A stretch of 7,370 nt of DNA from Candidatus Thalassarchaeaceae archaeon (GTDB lineage: Archaea; Thermoplasmatota; Poseidoniia; Poseidoniales; Thalassarchaeaceae), in NCBI GenBank assembly GCA_029250425.1, contig JAQXFF010000192.1:1-7370 (forward strand), written 5' to 3'. The position numbers were made by a program, and so were the translations under genes. Positions 1 to 6,855 of the stretch are shown here, one piece after another (the stretch's first letter is position 1; each line of letters begins with the position of its first letter). Under the pieces are notes generated by a model that ran no database searches, was not told where the DNA came from, and saw only the letters and a list, made by a program, of their open reading frames with translations.

Positions 1-2286
1 CGGGGCAGTGAAGATGCACTGCGCGCCATTCGCAAGCAGGTTCGACGCAACCGAAACAAATTCGATGTCGCTGATGAAGAACTTCCAGTCGTGGCCACCA
101 TCGCCAGCCAATTCGCTGATGGCGGCGTGGACCGATTGTGGGTGAAGTTGGCCGCCATGGTTGGCTTTGAAGCATCAGAACCCATCGATGAGATGGGTGC
201 GCGCAAGGGCGTCATTCCGCCAGAACGAATCTCCTATCTTTCTGAAATCGCGGCAACCGTTCGCACCTACCACGCTGACAACGAGGCCGTGGCCGAGCAA
301 TTGCGACTGTGCCAACACCTCGAGACCGCTGCGGCCCATGCCAACGAACGGGGCGCAAGCAAGGTCGCTGAGGATTTGAACGCTCAAATCGATGAGATCC
401 TCGAAACGGTCGAAGACGCTCGCAACCGACTCGATGCCTTCAGGGACTTGGCCAAGCAATACGCAACGGGTGAGTTCACCTACCACGTCCGAGGCAAGCC
501 GTTCACCGTGCAAACCACCACTGAATCCTTAGCGCATTCCGCCATTCCACGGGTTGCTCTGCCAACCTTTGCTGATGACGGTGAATTGTTTTCCTTCGTC
601 ACGAAGGAAAACGCACCTGGACATTTCCCCTACACCGCCGGTGTGTTCCCGTTCAAGCGAACCGACGAACTCTCTGCCCGCATGTTTGCTGGTGAGGGCG
701 AACCCGAGCGAACCAACCGACGGTTCCACTACTTGAGTCAAGGCCAAGACTACGTTCGACTTTCCACGGCGTTCGATTCCGTCACCTTGTACGGTCGTGA
801 CCCTGCTCGCCGACCTGACATTTGGGGTAAAGTGGGCAACTCTGGCGTCTCGATTGCGACAACGGATGATGCCAAGCGACTCTACTCTGGATTCGATCTG
901 TGCAACCCAAACACCTCGGTCAGCATGACCATCAACGGACCTGCTCCGATCATCCTTGCGTTCTTCCTCAACGCTGCCATTGACCAGCAAATTGAGGCAC
1001 ATCTTGCTGAACAAGGCACGCCACTCACCTTGCTCGACAGTGCGTACACAGGAGAGTTACCAGAAGGTCACAACGGCTTCGGTCTTGCCACAGTAGGACG
1101 GCGGGGCGATGAACTCGTTGATGCTGAGACCTATGCAGCAATCAAGGCACGCACCTTGCAAACCGTTCGTGGGACCGTGCAGGCAGACATCCTCAAGGAA
1201 GACCAAGCGCAGAACACTTGCATCTTCTCCACAGAGTTCAGTCTCAAACTGATGGGGGATGTCCAGCAATTCTACATCGACCAAGGGGTGCGAAACCACT
1301 ACTCTGTCAGCATCTCCGGATACCATATCGCTGAGGCAGGTGCCAACCCGATTAGTCAACTTGCATTCACCCTGGCAAACGGCTTCACCTATGTTGAATA
1401 CTACAGAAGCCGCGGCATGGACATCGACTCCTTCGCACCCAACCTTTCCTTCTTCTTCTCCAATGGATTGGACCCTGAATATACTGTGATTGGACGAGTC
1501 GCCCGACGAATCTGGGCGGTGGCCATGCGTGACCTGTATAGTGGTAACGATCGCTCTCAGAAGCTGAAGTATCACATCCAGACCTCGGGCCGTTCACTCC
1601 ACGCTCAAGAAATCAACTTCAACGACATTCGCACAACATTACAGGCACTGTTGGCAGTCCAAGACCAAGCCAACAGTTTGCACACCAACGCGTATGATGA
1701 GGCGATTACCACACCGACAGAGGAAAGTGTCCGCAGGGCCCTAGCCGTTCAACTGATTGTCAACAAGGAAAGTGGCTGGACCAAGACTGAGAATCCACTT
1801 CAAGGATCATTCATCGTGGACGAATTGACCGATCTTGTGGAAGAAGCGGTCCTCACCGAGTTCGAGCGCATCGCTGAGCGTGGTGGAGTGCTCGGCGCTA
1901 TGGAGACGATGTATCAGCGTGGTAAGATCCAAGACGAATCACTCTACTACGAAGAGCTGAAGCATTCGGGAGAATTGCCCATCACGGGTGTGAACTTCTT
2001 TGAGAACCCGAATGCAGTCGCCTTCGATGAATCTAGTGCTGATGACTTCGATATGGAATTGGCACGCGCGACACCCGAAGAAAAGCAGGGCTGCCTATCT
2101 CGCCTCGCTCAATTCCACAAGACACATGCCAAGGAAACCTCAGAAGCACTTGCACGTCTGCAAGAGGTTGCACGCACGGGTGGAAACGTCTTCGCTGAAC
2201 TGATGGAAACTGTGAAGGTTGCAAGTCTCGGTCAAATCACTGAGGCACTCTTCGAGGTTGGCGGGCAATACCGTCGAAATATGTGA
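1..2286 (+). CDS. icmF: Fused isobutyryl-CoA mutase IcmF, 5'-truncated by window edge
   Basis: This is an adenosylcobalamin-dependent mutase interconverting isobutyryl-CoA and n-butyryl-CoA in cytosolic acyl-CoA metabolism. The frame is open from base 1 (RGSEDALRAIRKQ...), so the GTG at 91 is an internal Val and not a start. The window holds 761 codons of a family usually about 1,050-1,100 residues long. The missing part would be the N-terminal B12 domain and most of the MeaI-like G-domain, including the NKxD guanine-specificity motif expected just before base 1. What remains is the G-domain end, a helical linker and the complete mutase barrel. Substrate residues fit isobutyryl-CoA rather than methylmalonyl-CoA: Phe in GVFPF (codon 646-648), where methylmalonyl-CoA mutase has Tyr, and Gln in AQNT (1210-1212), where it has Arg. 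The active-site GYH (SISGYHIAEAG) is present. GC content is higher than in the downstream minus-strand genes. The residue matches come from remembered family alignments; the family call is very secure. Confidence 0.93.
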   Translation, partial: RGSEDALRAIRKQVRRNRNKFDVADEELPVVATIASQFADGGVDRLWVKLAAMVGFEASEPIDEMGARKGVIPPERISYLSEIAATVRTYHADNEAVAEQLRLCQHLETAAAHANERGASKVAEDLNAQIDEILETVEDARNRLDAFRDLAKQYATGEFTYHVRGKPFTVQTTTESLAHSAIPRVALPTFADDGELFSFVTKENAPGHFPYTAGVFPFKRTDELSARMFAGEGEPERTNRRFHYLSQGQDYVRLSTAFDSVTLYGRDPARRPDIWGKVGNSGVSIATTDDAKRLYSGFDLCNPNTSVSMTINGPAPIILAFFLNAAIDQQIEAHLAEQGTPLTLLDSAYTGELPEGHNGFGLATVGRRGDELVDAETYAAIKARTLQTVRGTVQADILKEDQAQNTCIFSTEFSLKLMGDVQQFYIDQGVRNHYSVSISGYHIAEAGANPISQLAFTLANGFTYVEYYRSRGMDIDSFAPNLSFFFSNGLDPEYTVIGRVARRIWAVAMRDLYSGNDRSQKLKYHIQTSGRSLHAQEINFNDIRTTLQALLAVQDQANSLHTNAYDEAITTPTEESVRRALAVQLIVNKESGWTKTENPLQGSFIVDELTDLVEEAVLTEFERIAERGGVLGAMETMYQRGKIQDESLYYEELKHSGELPITGVNFFENPNAVAFDESSADDFDMELARATPEEKQGCLSRLAQFHKTHAKETSEALARLQEVARTGGNVFAELMETVKVASLGQITEALFEVGGQYRRNM

Positions 2287-2289
2287 CAT

Positions 2290-3351
2290 TCAGGGCCACG
2301 AACTAGGGTGATTGTTCATCATCCATTCAAAGCGGTCGTCTAATACCTCAAAATCATAGAACTTTTCAGCTCCTCTTCCACTTCTCGAAGGTAGACCTTG
2401 CTTATCGGGTAAATCTGGACTCAACATACATTCAAGAGCAAGTTCAATTGAAGGTTCGATCCAACTCCAATCAAGAGGTATTGAAATATTGTAGTGAGAT
2501 ATTCCCAAATTCAACGAAGAACCATTGTTGAATATGTCATCCTGATCCTGTCCAACGTTGAAAACAACATGGTGGCCTATTGGATACACCTTGTGAGGTA
2601 GATTATCTCGCTGAATAATTTTTTCAAGCAACCACGCATAAAATTCCAATTGGATTCGATGTGATACACCGAAATTTTCACCGAAATGTTTGGGAATACC
2701 CCTATTGTTCAATTTGTTAGGGTCGTATTCATTTTCTTCTCCATATCGAGGATTGGTACTTTTGGCTTTAAAGTCGATAATTACAATCCATTTTTGGCCA
2801 TCCTCATCTGTGAATTCAATCAACTCATCAGGTTCCCCATAGACATTGAGCATGGGGTGTGGGTCAGAAGGGCGTTGGAAAAGAAACCCATGCGTACGGG
2901 CCCATGACCAAGAATGTGTTCTTCGGCCGCAAAATGTGTCGATAAAATCGGGGTCAGTAGGATGGATAAAGGGGACACAATTCTCAAATTCAGTCCCTGC
3001 AAGAAGGGGTGAAGGTGTCAAAGTGGCTGCTGAACGGAGAGCATCAAAGTGGGCTTCGGCGAGAATGCCAACACGGCCGTTTAATGTGAATTGTGGGCCA
3101 TCATATTTTTCAAGAAAACCATGGTTTTGCCGTAGCCAAAAGGAACGAGGAGATTTAAGGAACATTACAAATCTTGAATGGCTCAAATCTTTTGAAAAGT
3201 CACCATTACGCATATCGTAATATGTATTCGTAGCAGGTGTTGTAGGGTCGTAAATTCTCTTTCCAGAATATCCGCCTAGTTTCTTACCCAAATAGAGTCG
3301 ATCCTGAATGGGGGTTGGCACAAATTGATCTGAACGGCCGGGCCAAGTCAT
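2290..3351 (-). CDS. PD-(D/E)XK (RecB/Cas4-like) nuclease-fold protein lacking the Fe-S cysteines
   Basis: The 353-residue soluble protein carries a recognisable PD-(D/E)XK nuclease core. It has a G-x6-H segment (GRVGILAEAH, His101), an acidic residue in GEPDEL (Asp175), the D-x-K motif in VIIDFKAKS (Asp193, Lys195) and a Q-x3-Y motif in QLEFYAW (Gln234, Tyr238). Related small RecB-like proteins begin with a CPRxFWL-type segment and end with a CxxCxY segment that together bind a [4Fe-4S] cluster. Here the first reads SPRSFWL (residues 67-73) and the C-terminal Cys group is absent (GRGAEKFYDF, 326-335), so the cluster appears lost while the catalytic residues remain. Sampled rows are about 35-45% GC against about 57% in icmF, which may reflect a different origin. 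The ATG at 3351 is the first good start; the frame continues upstream to a TAG with no better codon, and the ribosome site is weak. It lies 52 bp after the aquaporin gene and may be read through from it. Substrate and role are unknown. Confidence 0.72.
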   Translation of the reverse strand: MTWPGRSDQFVPTPIQDRLYLGKKLGGYSGKRIYDPTTPATNTYYDMRNGDFSKDLSHSRFVMFLKSPRSFWLRQNHGFLEKYDGPQFTLNGRVGILAEAHFDALRSAATLTPSPLLAGTEFENCVPFIHPTDPDFIDTFCGRRTHSWSWARTHGFLFQRPSDPHPMLNVYGEPDELIEFTDEDGQKWIVIIDFKAKSTNPRYGEENEYDPNKLNNRGIPKHFGENFGVSHRIQLEFYAWLLEKIIQRDNLPHKVYPIGHHVVFNVGQDQDDIFNNGSSLNLGISHYNISIPLDWSWIEPSIELALECMLSPDLPDKQGLPSRSGRGAEKFYDFEVLDDRFEWMMNNHPSSWP

Positions 3352-3403
3352 GCCTTGGCCTTTTGATTGGTGGTTATCAAGTAATCTCTAGTGCTCGAAC
3401 AGA

Positions 3404-4117
3404 TTATTTTGAACTTTCTTCACCGGGTGTCATCTTGTCCCACAATAGGACACCGAGCAAGGCACCCATGATTGGACCCACTGTGTAGATGATGATATCG
3501 ATATTGTTCGCCGTGTTCATGCCCATATCCCCCCAGACCCAGACACCTGCCCAGCGAGCTGGATTCATTGCCGCACCGGTGAGTGGACCACCCATCAGGA
3601 TATCCGCCATGACCACCAAACCAATGCCGAAGCCGGCAATGCCTGCTGGGGCGCGATCGTCCACAGCGGTGCCCATGATGACCGTCATGAGAAAGAAGGT
3701 GAGAATCGCCTCAATCAGGATGGCTTGCTGGGTGCTTACATCAATAATTGTGTCACCTGGAGCCGGTGTTCCGGCGATTACATCTGCACCGATGGAATAG
3801 AGGACGAAACCCGCAAGGATGGCCCCCCCAAATTGTGCTGCAATGTATTGTAAACCAAGTTTAGAATCGATTCGATTGGTGGCCATGAATCCAATTGTGA
3901 CCGCCGGATTGATGTGTGCTCCAGAGATATTCATCGTTGCCGAAACCATGACTGAAAGTATGATTCCATGAGCGACTGCAATCGTCAAAAGATCCCCTCC
4001 TGAGACCCAGATTGAGCCCGCGCCGATGAACGTCAAGGCGAACGTGGCCACTCCTTCGGCATACAACTTGGCTTCAGTTTCTTTGCTCATATTGGCTAGC
4101 ATATTTAACAACGACAT
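3404..4117 (-). CDS. Aquaporin (MIP family) with TIP-like selectivity filter
   Basis: The 237-residue integral membrane protein should form a six-helix tetrameric channel for water and possibly small neutral solutes. Both half-helix signatures are present: SGAHINPAVT (NPA at 70-72) and TGAAMNPARW (NPA at 185-187). Aligning by hand to E. coli AqpZ places the aromatic/arginine filter at His50, Ile173, Ala182 and Arg188. AqpZ has Phe, His, Thr, Arg there. The His-Ile-Ala-Arg set and the flanks AVAH...NISG and ADILMGG...GAAMNPA resemble plant tonoplast intrinsic proteins more than AqpZ or the archaeal AqpM. The length is normal and the gene looks intact. The start at 4117 is supported by a strong Shine-Dalgarno seven bases upstream; the in-frame ATG at 4090 (MSKETEA) is a weaker alternative. 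A 97-bp leader separates it from the upstream gene. Specificity for ammonia, glycerol or urea cannot be decided from sequence. Confidence 0.93.
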   Translation of the reverse strand: MSLLNMLANMSKETEAKLYAEGVATFALTFIGAGSIWVSGGDLLTIAVAHGIILSVMVSATMNISGAHINPAVTIGFMATNRIDSKLGLQYIAAQFGGAILAGFVLYSIGADVIAGTPAPGDTIIDVSTQQAILIEAILTFFLMTVIMGTAVDDRAPAGIAGFGIGLVVMADILMGGPLTGAAMNPARWAGVWVWGDMGMNTANNIDIIIYTVGPIMGALLGVLLWDKMTPGEESSK

Positions 4118-4118
4118 G

Positions 4119-4128
4119 TGATCACTCC
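4119..4128 (-). promoter_or_regulatory. Strong Shine-Dalgarno site of the aquaporin gene
   Basis: On the minus strand the sequence reads GGAGTGATCA, with the GGAG core (4125-4128) seven bases before the ATG at 4117. It differs by one missing G from GGAGGTGATC, the full complement of the conserved 16S rRNA 3' end. It decides the start of this gene and indicates efficient independent initiation. The radical SAM and membrane-protein genes, in contrast, rely on overlap with the preceding gene. Confidence 0.7.
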
Positions 4129-4131
4129 GAA

Positions 4132-4174
4132 TCTATGATTCAGATGGGTCTCATCGAAGTTCGTCTATGAATCA
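4132..4174. repeat. Paired palindromic boxes in the aquaporin leader
   Basis: TCTATGATTCA (4132-4142) and TCTATGAATCA (4164-4174) match at 10 of 11 positions and start 32 bp apart, close to three helical turns. Their core ATGAWTCAT is nearly its own reverse complement, so ATGATTCA (4135-4142) and TGAATCAT (4168-4175) also form an 8-bp inverted repeat with a 25-bp spacer. They sit about 15-60 bp before the aquaporin start codon. They could be a two-site operator or a weak RNA stem closing the upstream transcript. There is no U-tract, so a bacterial-type terminator is unlikely. The only AT-rich promoter candidate in the 4118-4214 gap is ATGTAATATC on the minus strand (4181-4190), a poor match to an archaeal TATA box. 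Confidence 0.4.
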
Positions 4175-4214
4175 TCCGGCGATATTACATTCAATGCACA
4201 CAGAATTTGAAGGG

Positions 4215-5360
4215 TTAGAAACCACCCGATAGTACGGCTATGCACCCAAAGAATCCGATAACTGGATATGATACAATCGCTACCGTTGCGCCAATTCCCA
4301 TCGCTTTTCCACCACTCGCAGCAAATCCGTAGATGATCATACCAATCGATACGAGGGGTGCAGCCATGCACATCAACGACGATATCCCCCCAAAAATTGC
4401 CGCTGTATCTTCTTGTCGATCTCTATCTTCTTGTTCTTCTTTAGTCTCGATGCGCACGTCTATGTCGAAGTTGGAACCGTAATCATCCCCATCATCAAAA
4501 TGCATGACTCCGGTCTCTTTTGACCAGCCGCCAAAGGTCGCGAATGTTTTGATTTGCAATTCAAAATCTGAGCCGTGATCATCTCCATCATCGAAATGTA
4601 AGATGCTGTCGTTCGCATTCCAGTGGCCAACCTGTTCCCGAGTTGGATAGTCGTCATACTCCCCCCATGTTTCCTTGATGATTGTGAAACTCTCCGCGCC
4701 AACTGATGATTGGCAATCATACCAAGAATCCTCCCACCAAGGCATTTCACACCACTCTACAGATTCATTTGATGAGAGAGTGAATGCTCCTGAATATGCA
4801 GTTCCGTTTCCTCGAACGAGAAGATGCTCATCGTGACTTTCCACTACAAATGAGACACTAAGAATCTCATCCCAATCACTGTGATGCCAGTCCTCATGGC
4901 AGTAATATCGGTTATCATTTCTATCGAAATCTTCGGTAATCCTGCAATTACTGAGATATTCGTCATCAGTGAGAACGAAATCGGTAGAGTAATCAGTGCC
5001 TTCGCCTTTCTCAAGCGAGACTGTTTGACTTTCGCCGTCGTAGTCCCAAGGATCCATGGAGTCTGCAATCATCATTAGAATCAAAGGGAGAATCATCAGG
5101 AACAGTGGCACCCCTAGGCCGATGAAGAATTTCTTCCAGACAAAAGGCTCTTTCTTGACCGCATACATCTGACCATCGGGACCTGTGACATAGTTGTACT
5201 CGGCAGAAGCGTCTGGCGACCCCGACAAGGACGATTCGCCCGTAAGAGTCGTTGTTGAACCGGACAAGGTGCCTCCGCCGGTTAAGGTCGTTGTTGAACC
5301 TGAGAAAAGTGGTGCTTCATCCGTCATAACTGAGGATTCGGGCTCGTATTCATCATTCAT
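4215..5360 (-). CDS. Three-helix membrane protein with large acidic, Cys-paired extracytoplasmic domain
   Basis: I do not recognise a named family. The 381-residue protein has four visible parts. Residues 1-72 are a Ser/Thr/Gly-rich tail with a tandem 13-residue repeat, ending in Lys-rich sequence (VKKEPFVWKK). Residues about 78-99 form a hydrophobic helix; the positive charges before it place the N-terminus inside. Residues about 100-318 are a very acidic outer domain with four Cys as two pairs (139/154 and 204/216) and three N-glycosylation sequons (NGT 185, NES 198, NDS 250). The domain contains two loose FTL...C...C units and two HFDDGDDxGSxF units (255 and 287), so it is internally repetitive. 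A charged KEEQEDRDRQED stretch precedes two C-terminal helices (about 321-347 and 354-378). Its start overlaps the radical SAM stop by 8 bp, so it is translationally coupled. The architecture fits a surface receptor, chaperone or scaffold; similar Cys/Asp-rich proteins are common in Marine Group II archaea, from memory. Function unknown. Confidence 0.88.
   Translation of the reverse strand: MNDEYEPESSVMTDEAPLFSGSTTTLTGGGTLSGSTTTLTGESSLSGSPDASAEYNYVTGPDGQMYAVKKEPFVWKKFFIGLGVPLFLMILPLILMMIADSMDPWDYDGESQTVSLEKGEGTDYSTDFVLTDDEYLSNCRITEDFDRNDNRYYCHEDWHHSDWDEILSVSFVVESHDEHLLVRGNGTAYSGAFTLSSNESVEWCEMPWWEDSWYDCQSSVGAESFTIIKETWGEYDDYPTREQVGHWNANDSILHFDDGDDHGSDFELQIKTFATFGGWSKETGVMHFDDGDDYGSNFDIDVRIETKEEQEDRDRQEDTAAIFGGISSLMCMAAPLVSIGMIIYGFAASGGKAMGIGATVAIVSYPVIGFFGCIAVLSGGF
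4476..4602 (-). repeat. Internal duplication encoding HFDDGDDxGSxF units
   Basis: Two copies of a segment lie 96 bp (32 codons) apart in the outer domain of the membrane protein. On the plus strand they read CCGTAATCATCCCCATCATC (from 4477) and CCGTGATCATCTCCATCATC (from 4573), with 18 of 20 positions equal. They encode HFDDGDDYGSNFDI and HFDDGDDHGSDFEL, each preceded by a G-x-W segment. The Asp clusters could bind Ca2+ or another divalent cation, but this is inference from composition. Confidence 0.6.
5226..5303 (-). repeat. Two tandem 39-bp coding repeats
   Basis: Two in-frame 39-bp units (5265-5303 and 5226-5264) encode SGSTTTLTGGGTL and SGSTTTLTGESSL in the cytoplasmic tail of the membrane protein, followed by a partial third unit (SGS). 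The block GTCGTTGTTGAAC recurs on the plus strand at 5248-5260 and 5287-5299, exactly 39 bp apart. The shared Thr-rich core looks like a flexible linker or a repeated binding or modification site. Copy number may vary between strains. Confidence 0.75.
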
Positions 5361-6855
5361 CTACGACGCCCCCCTGTGCCATGGGCAACTTTGCTAACAA
5401 ATTGCTCTTCTCCTCGGGCGTTAATAGTGCCATCCCCGCAAGAGCGAGTTCACGACGAATCGGCTCAAGGATTGTTTCCTCCAAATCCCCCCGATAGAAC
5501 ATATTGTACGTGTCGAATGGGATGAGTCGCAAATCTGGACTAACGATGTGAACGCAAGTCTTCTTGACACTCCGCAAGTCGAACGAATGAGCATCAATGA
5601 AATCCATGATAATTATTCGGAATACATTGTCATAAGAGAATTCAGTTGGCATTTCCAGTTCCGGTAAACAGCACAATAGTTGCGAAAGAGAATGGCCCGC
5701 TGAATCTGGACTGTGTGCAGTTGAAAGAAGATCCAAAATCTTGGCCTTCAATACCTGATCCTGCTCAAACTGAATGGTTGAACGCGGACCTGCGAGCAAT
5801 GTCTCATCATCGATATGTCGTGTGAGTGGAACGGTTGTTTGACCCATCCGAAGGGCATATGCCATGGCGATGGAGTCGGGGTGGCAAGGCACAGGAAGCA
5901 TGTCTTCAACTTCGAAGGTATCTGATTGTTCACCAATCATCCGACGAACTTCAGAAAGTGTCAGACGATCTTTGGCCATATCGTAATCTTCGTGTCTCCC
6001 TGCCTGTTGAATGGGTTGGAAAGTGACGCCACGAATGCAATTCCATGATTGGGCATGCTCGATGATATTGCCAATTTCATGGTCATTGAGTCCTTTCTGC
6101 AGAGTAACAACAAGTGTTGTGGACACATTGTGGGCCTCTAAATTCTCCAATGCTCTCTGACGAACATCTCGAAGATCTGCCCCTCGAAGGCGCATCAACG
6201 GTTCTCGCTCAAGGCTGTCAAATTGCAGATAGAGTTCAAACCCGGGCTTGTATTCCGCCAACCTAGCTGCAAATTCAGGCTCATTTGCGATTCGAATACC
6301 GTTTGTGTTGACCATCAAATGTCGAACAGGACGTTCACGAACAGCATCAAGTATTTCGAAGAAATTGGGGTGAAGAGTCGGTTCCCCACCTGAAATCTGG
6401 ATGACATCTGGTTCCAATTCATTCTCCACAACTGCATCAAGCATCTGAATGATGTGCTCCAGTGAACGATAGTCCTCCTTGCGTTCAGGTCCACTACCTG
6501 CATAGCAGATGGGGCATTTGAGATTGCAATGATCAGTGACTTCAATCAAAGTCAGACAAGAGTGTTGCTCATGGGATGGGCAAAGACCGCAATCGTATGG
6601 GCAACCATACTTCATCGGCGTATTCCAACGTTCAGGCATTTCACTGGGCTTGACGTAGACCTCGCGGCAGCGCCGATAGTAATCTGCATCATCCGAAAGC
6701 AGCACTTTTTCGCGCTTGGCGCAGGAGTAGCAGAGTTTGTCCATGTAGACATTGTTCTCTTGGATGATGATCTTGCCTTCTGCACGACGCAGGCAAGCAG
6801 AACAAACGCTGGTGGCTGAATCGTAGAACAAATAGTCCCGAATCTTACCACTCAT
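5353..6855 (-). CDS. Radical SAM enzyme, tetraether / membrane-spanning lipid synthase-like (COG1964 type)
   Basis: The 500-residue cytosolic or membrane-associated iron-sulfur protein has a Cys-rich N-terminus: CSAC (18/21) and CYSC (42/45), a likely rubredoxin-like metal site. Next comes GCPYDCGLCPSH (Cys85, 89, 92) with Cys100. The radical SAM triad follows as CNLKCPIC (Cys110, 114, 117), then SGGEP (155-159), NTNGIR (183-188), YLQFDS and FQPIQQAGR. This order and the roughly 500-residue length match the archaeal tetraether synthase Tes (MJ0619-like) and bacterial membrane-spanning lipid synthase (Mss), which join lipid tails by radical C-C coupling. The C-terminal half, with PVPCHPDS (322-328), MDFIDAHSFD (417-426) and KKTCVHIVSPD (431-441), lacks the CHPHCG-type segment I associate with archaeal Tes, so it may be a distinct subgroup and the substrate is uncertain. 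Its ATG overlaps the stop of the upstream Lgt-like gene (ATGA), and its stop overlaps the next start. Radical SAM: certain; Tes/Mss-like family: likely; lipid coupling: inferred. Confidence 0.85.
   Translation of the reverse strand: MSGKIRDYLFYDSATSVCSACLRRAEGKIIIQENNVYMDKLCYSCAKREKVLLSDDADYYRRCREVYVKPSEMPERWNTPMKYGCPYDCGLCPSHEQHSCLTLIEVTDHCNLKCPICYAGSGPERKEDYRSLEHIIQMLDAVVENELEPDVIQISGGEPTLHPNFFEILDAVRERPVRHLMVNTNGIRIANEPEFAARLAEYKPGFELYLQFDSLEREPLMRLRGADLRDVRQRALENLEAHNVSTTLVVTLQKGLNDHEIGNIIEHAQSWNCIRGVTFQPIQQAGRHEDYDMAKDRLTLSEVRRMIGEQSDTFEVEDMLPVPCHPDSIAMAYALRMGQTTVPLTRHIDDETLLAGPRSTIQFEQDQVLKAKILDLLSTAHSPDSAGHSLSQLLCCLPELEMPTEFSYDNVFRIIIMDFIDAHSFDLRSVKKTCVHIVSPDLRLIPFDTYNMFYRGDLEETILEPIRRELALAGMALLTPEEKSNLLAKLPMAQGGVVDE

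Noticed and set aside
55..66. NKFD read as the G-protein NKxD motif
   Set aside because: In IcmF the NKxD precedes the RGSEDAL segment, which already begins at base 1; this NKFD falls after it, in the RRNRNKFD linker, and is coincidental.
1057..1575. 172-codon open frame on the minus strand inside icmF, with similar antisense frames at 175-513 and 529-1014
   Set aside because: They lie antisense to a strongly conserved mutase, have no recognisable motifs or ribosome sites and show low-complexity shadow composition.
2846..3220. 124-codon open frame on the plus strand opposite the nuclease gene
   Set aside because: The product is basic and featureless, and the opposite strand carries the ordered nuclease motifs.
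2290..3351. Cas4 or other CRISPR adaptation nuclease
   Set aside because: No cas genes or repeat-spacer array are present, and the Fe-S cysteines typical of Cas4 are missing.
3352..3403. Terminator or promoter in the aquaporin-nuclease gap
   Set aside because: The 52 bases show only a short AAGGCC-type palindrome, no T-tract and no convincing TATA element.
5226..5303. CRISPR-like or mobile-element repeats
   Set aside because: The two units are contiguous, in frame, without spacers and encode the same peptide, so they are a coding tandem repeat.
5061..5360. Secretion signal peptide at the N-terminus of the membrane protein
   Set aside because: The first hydrophobic segment starts only near residue 78, after a long hydrophilic tail ending in lysines, which fits an N-in signal anchor instead.
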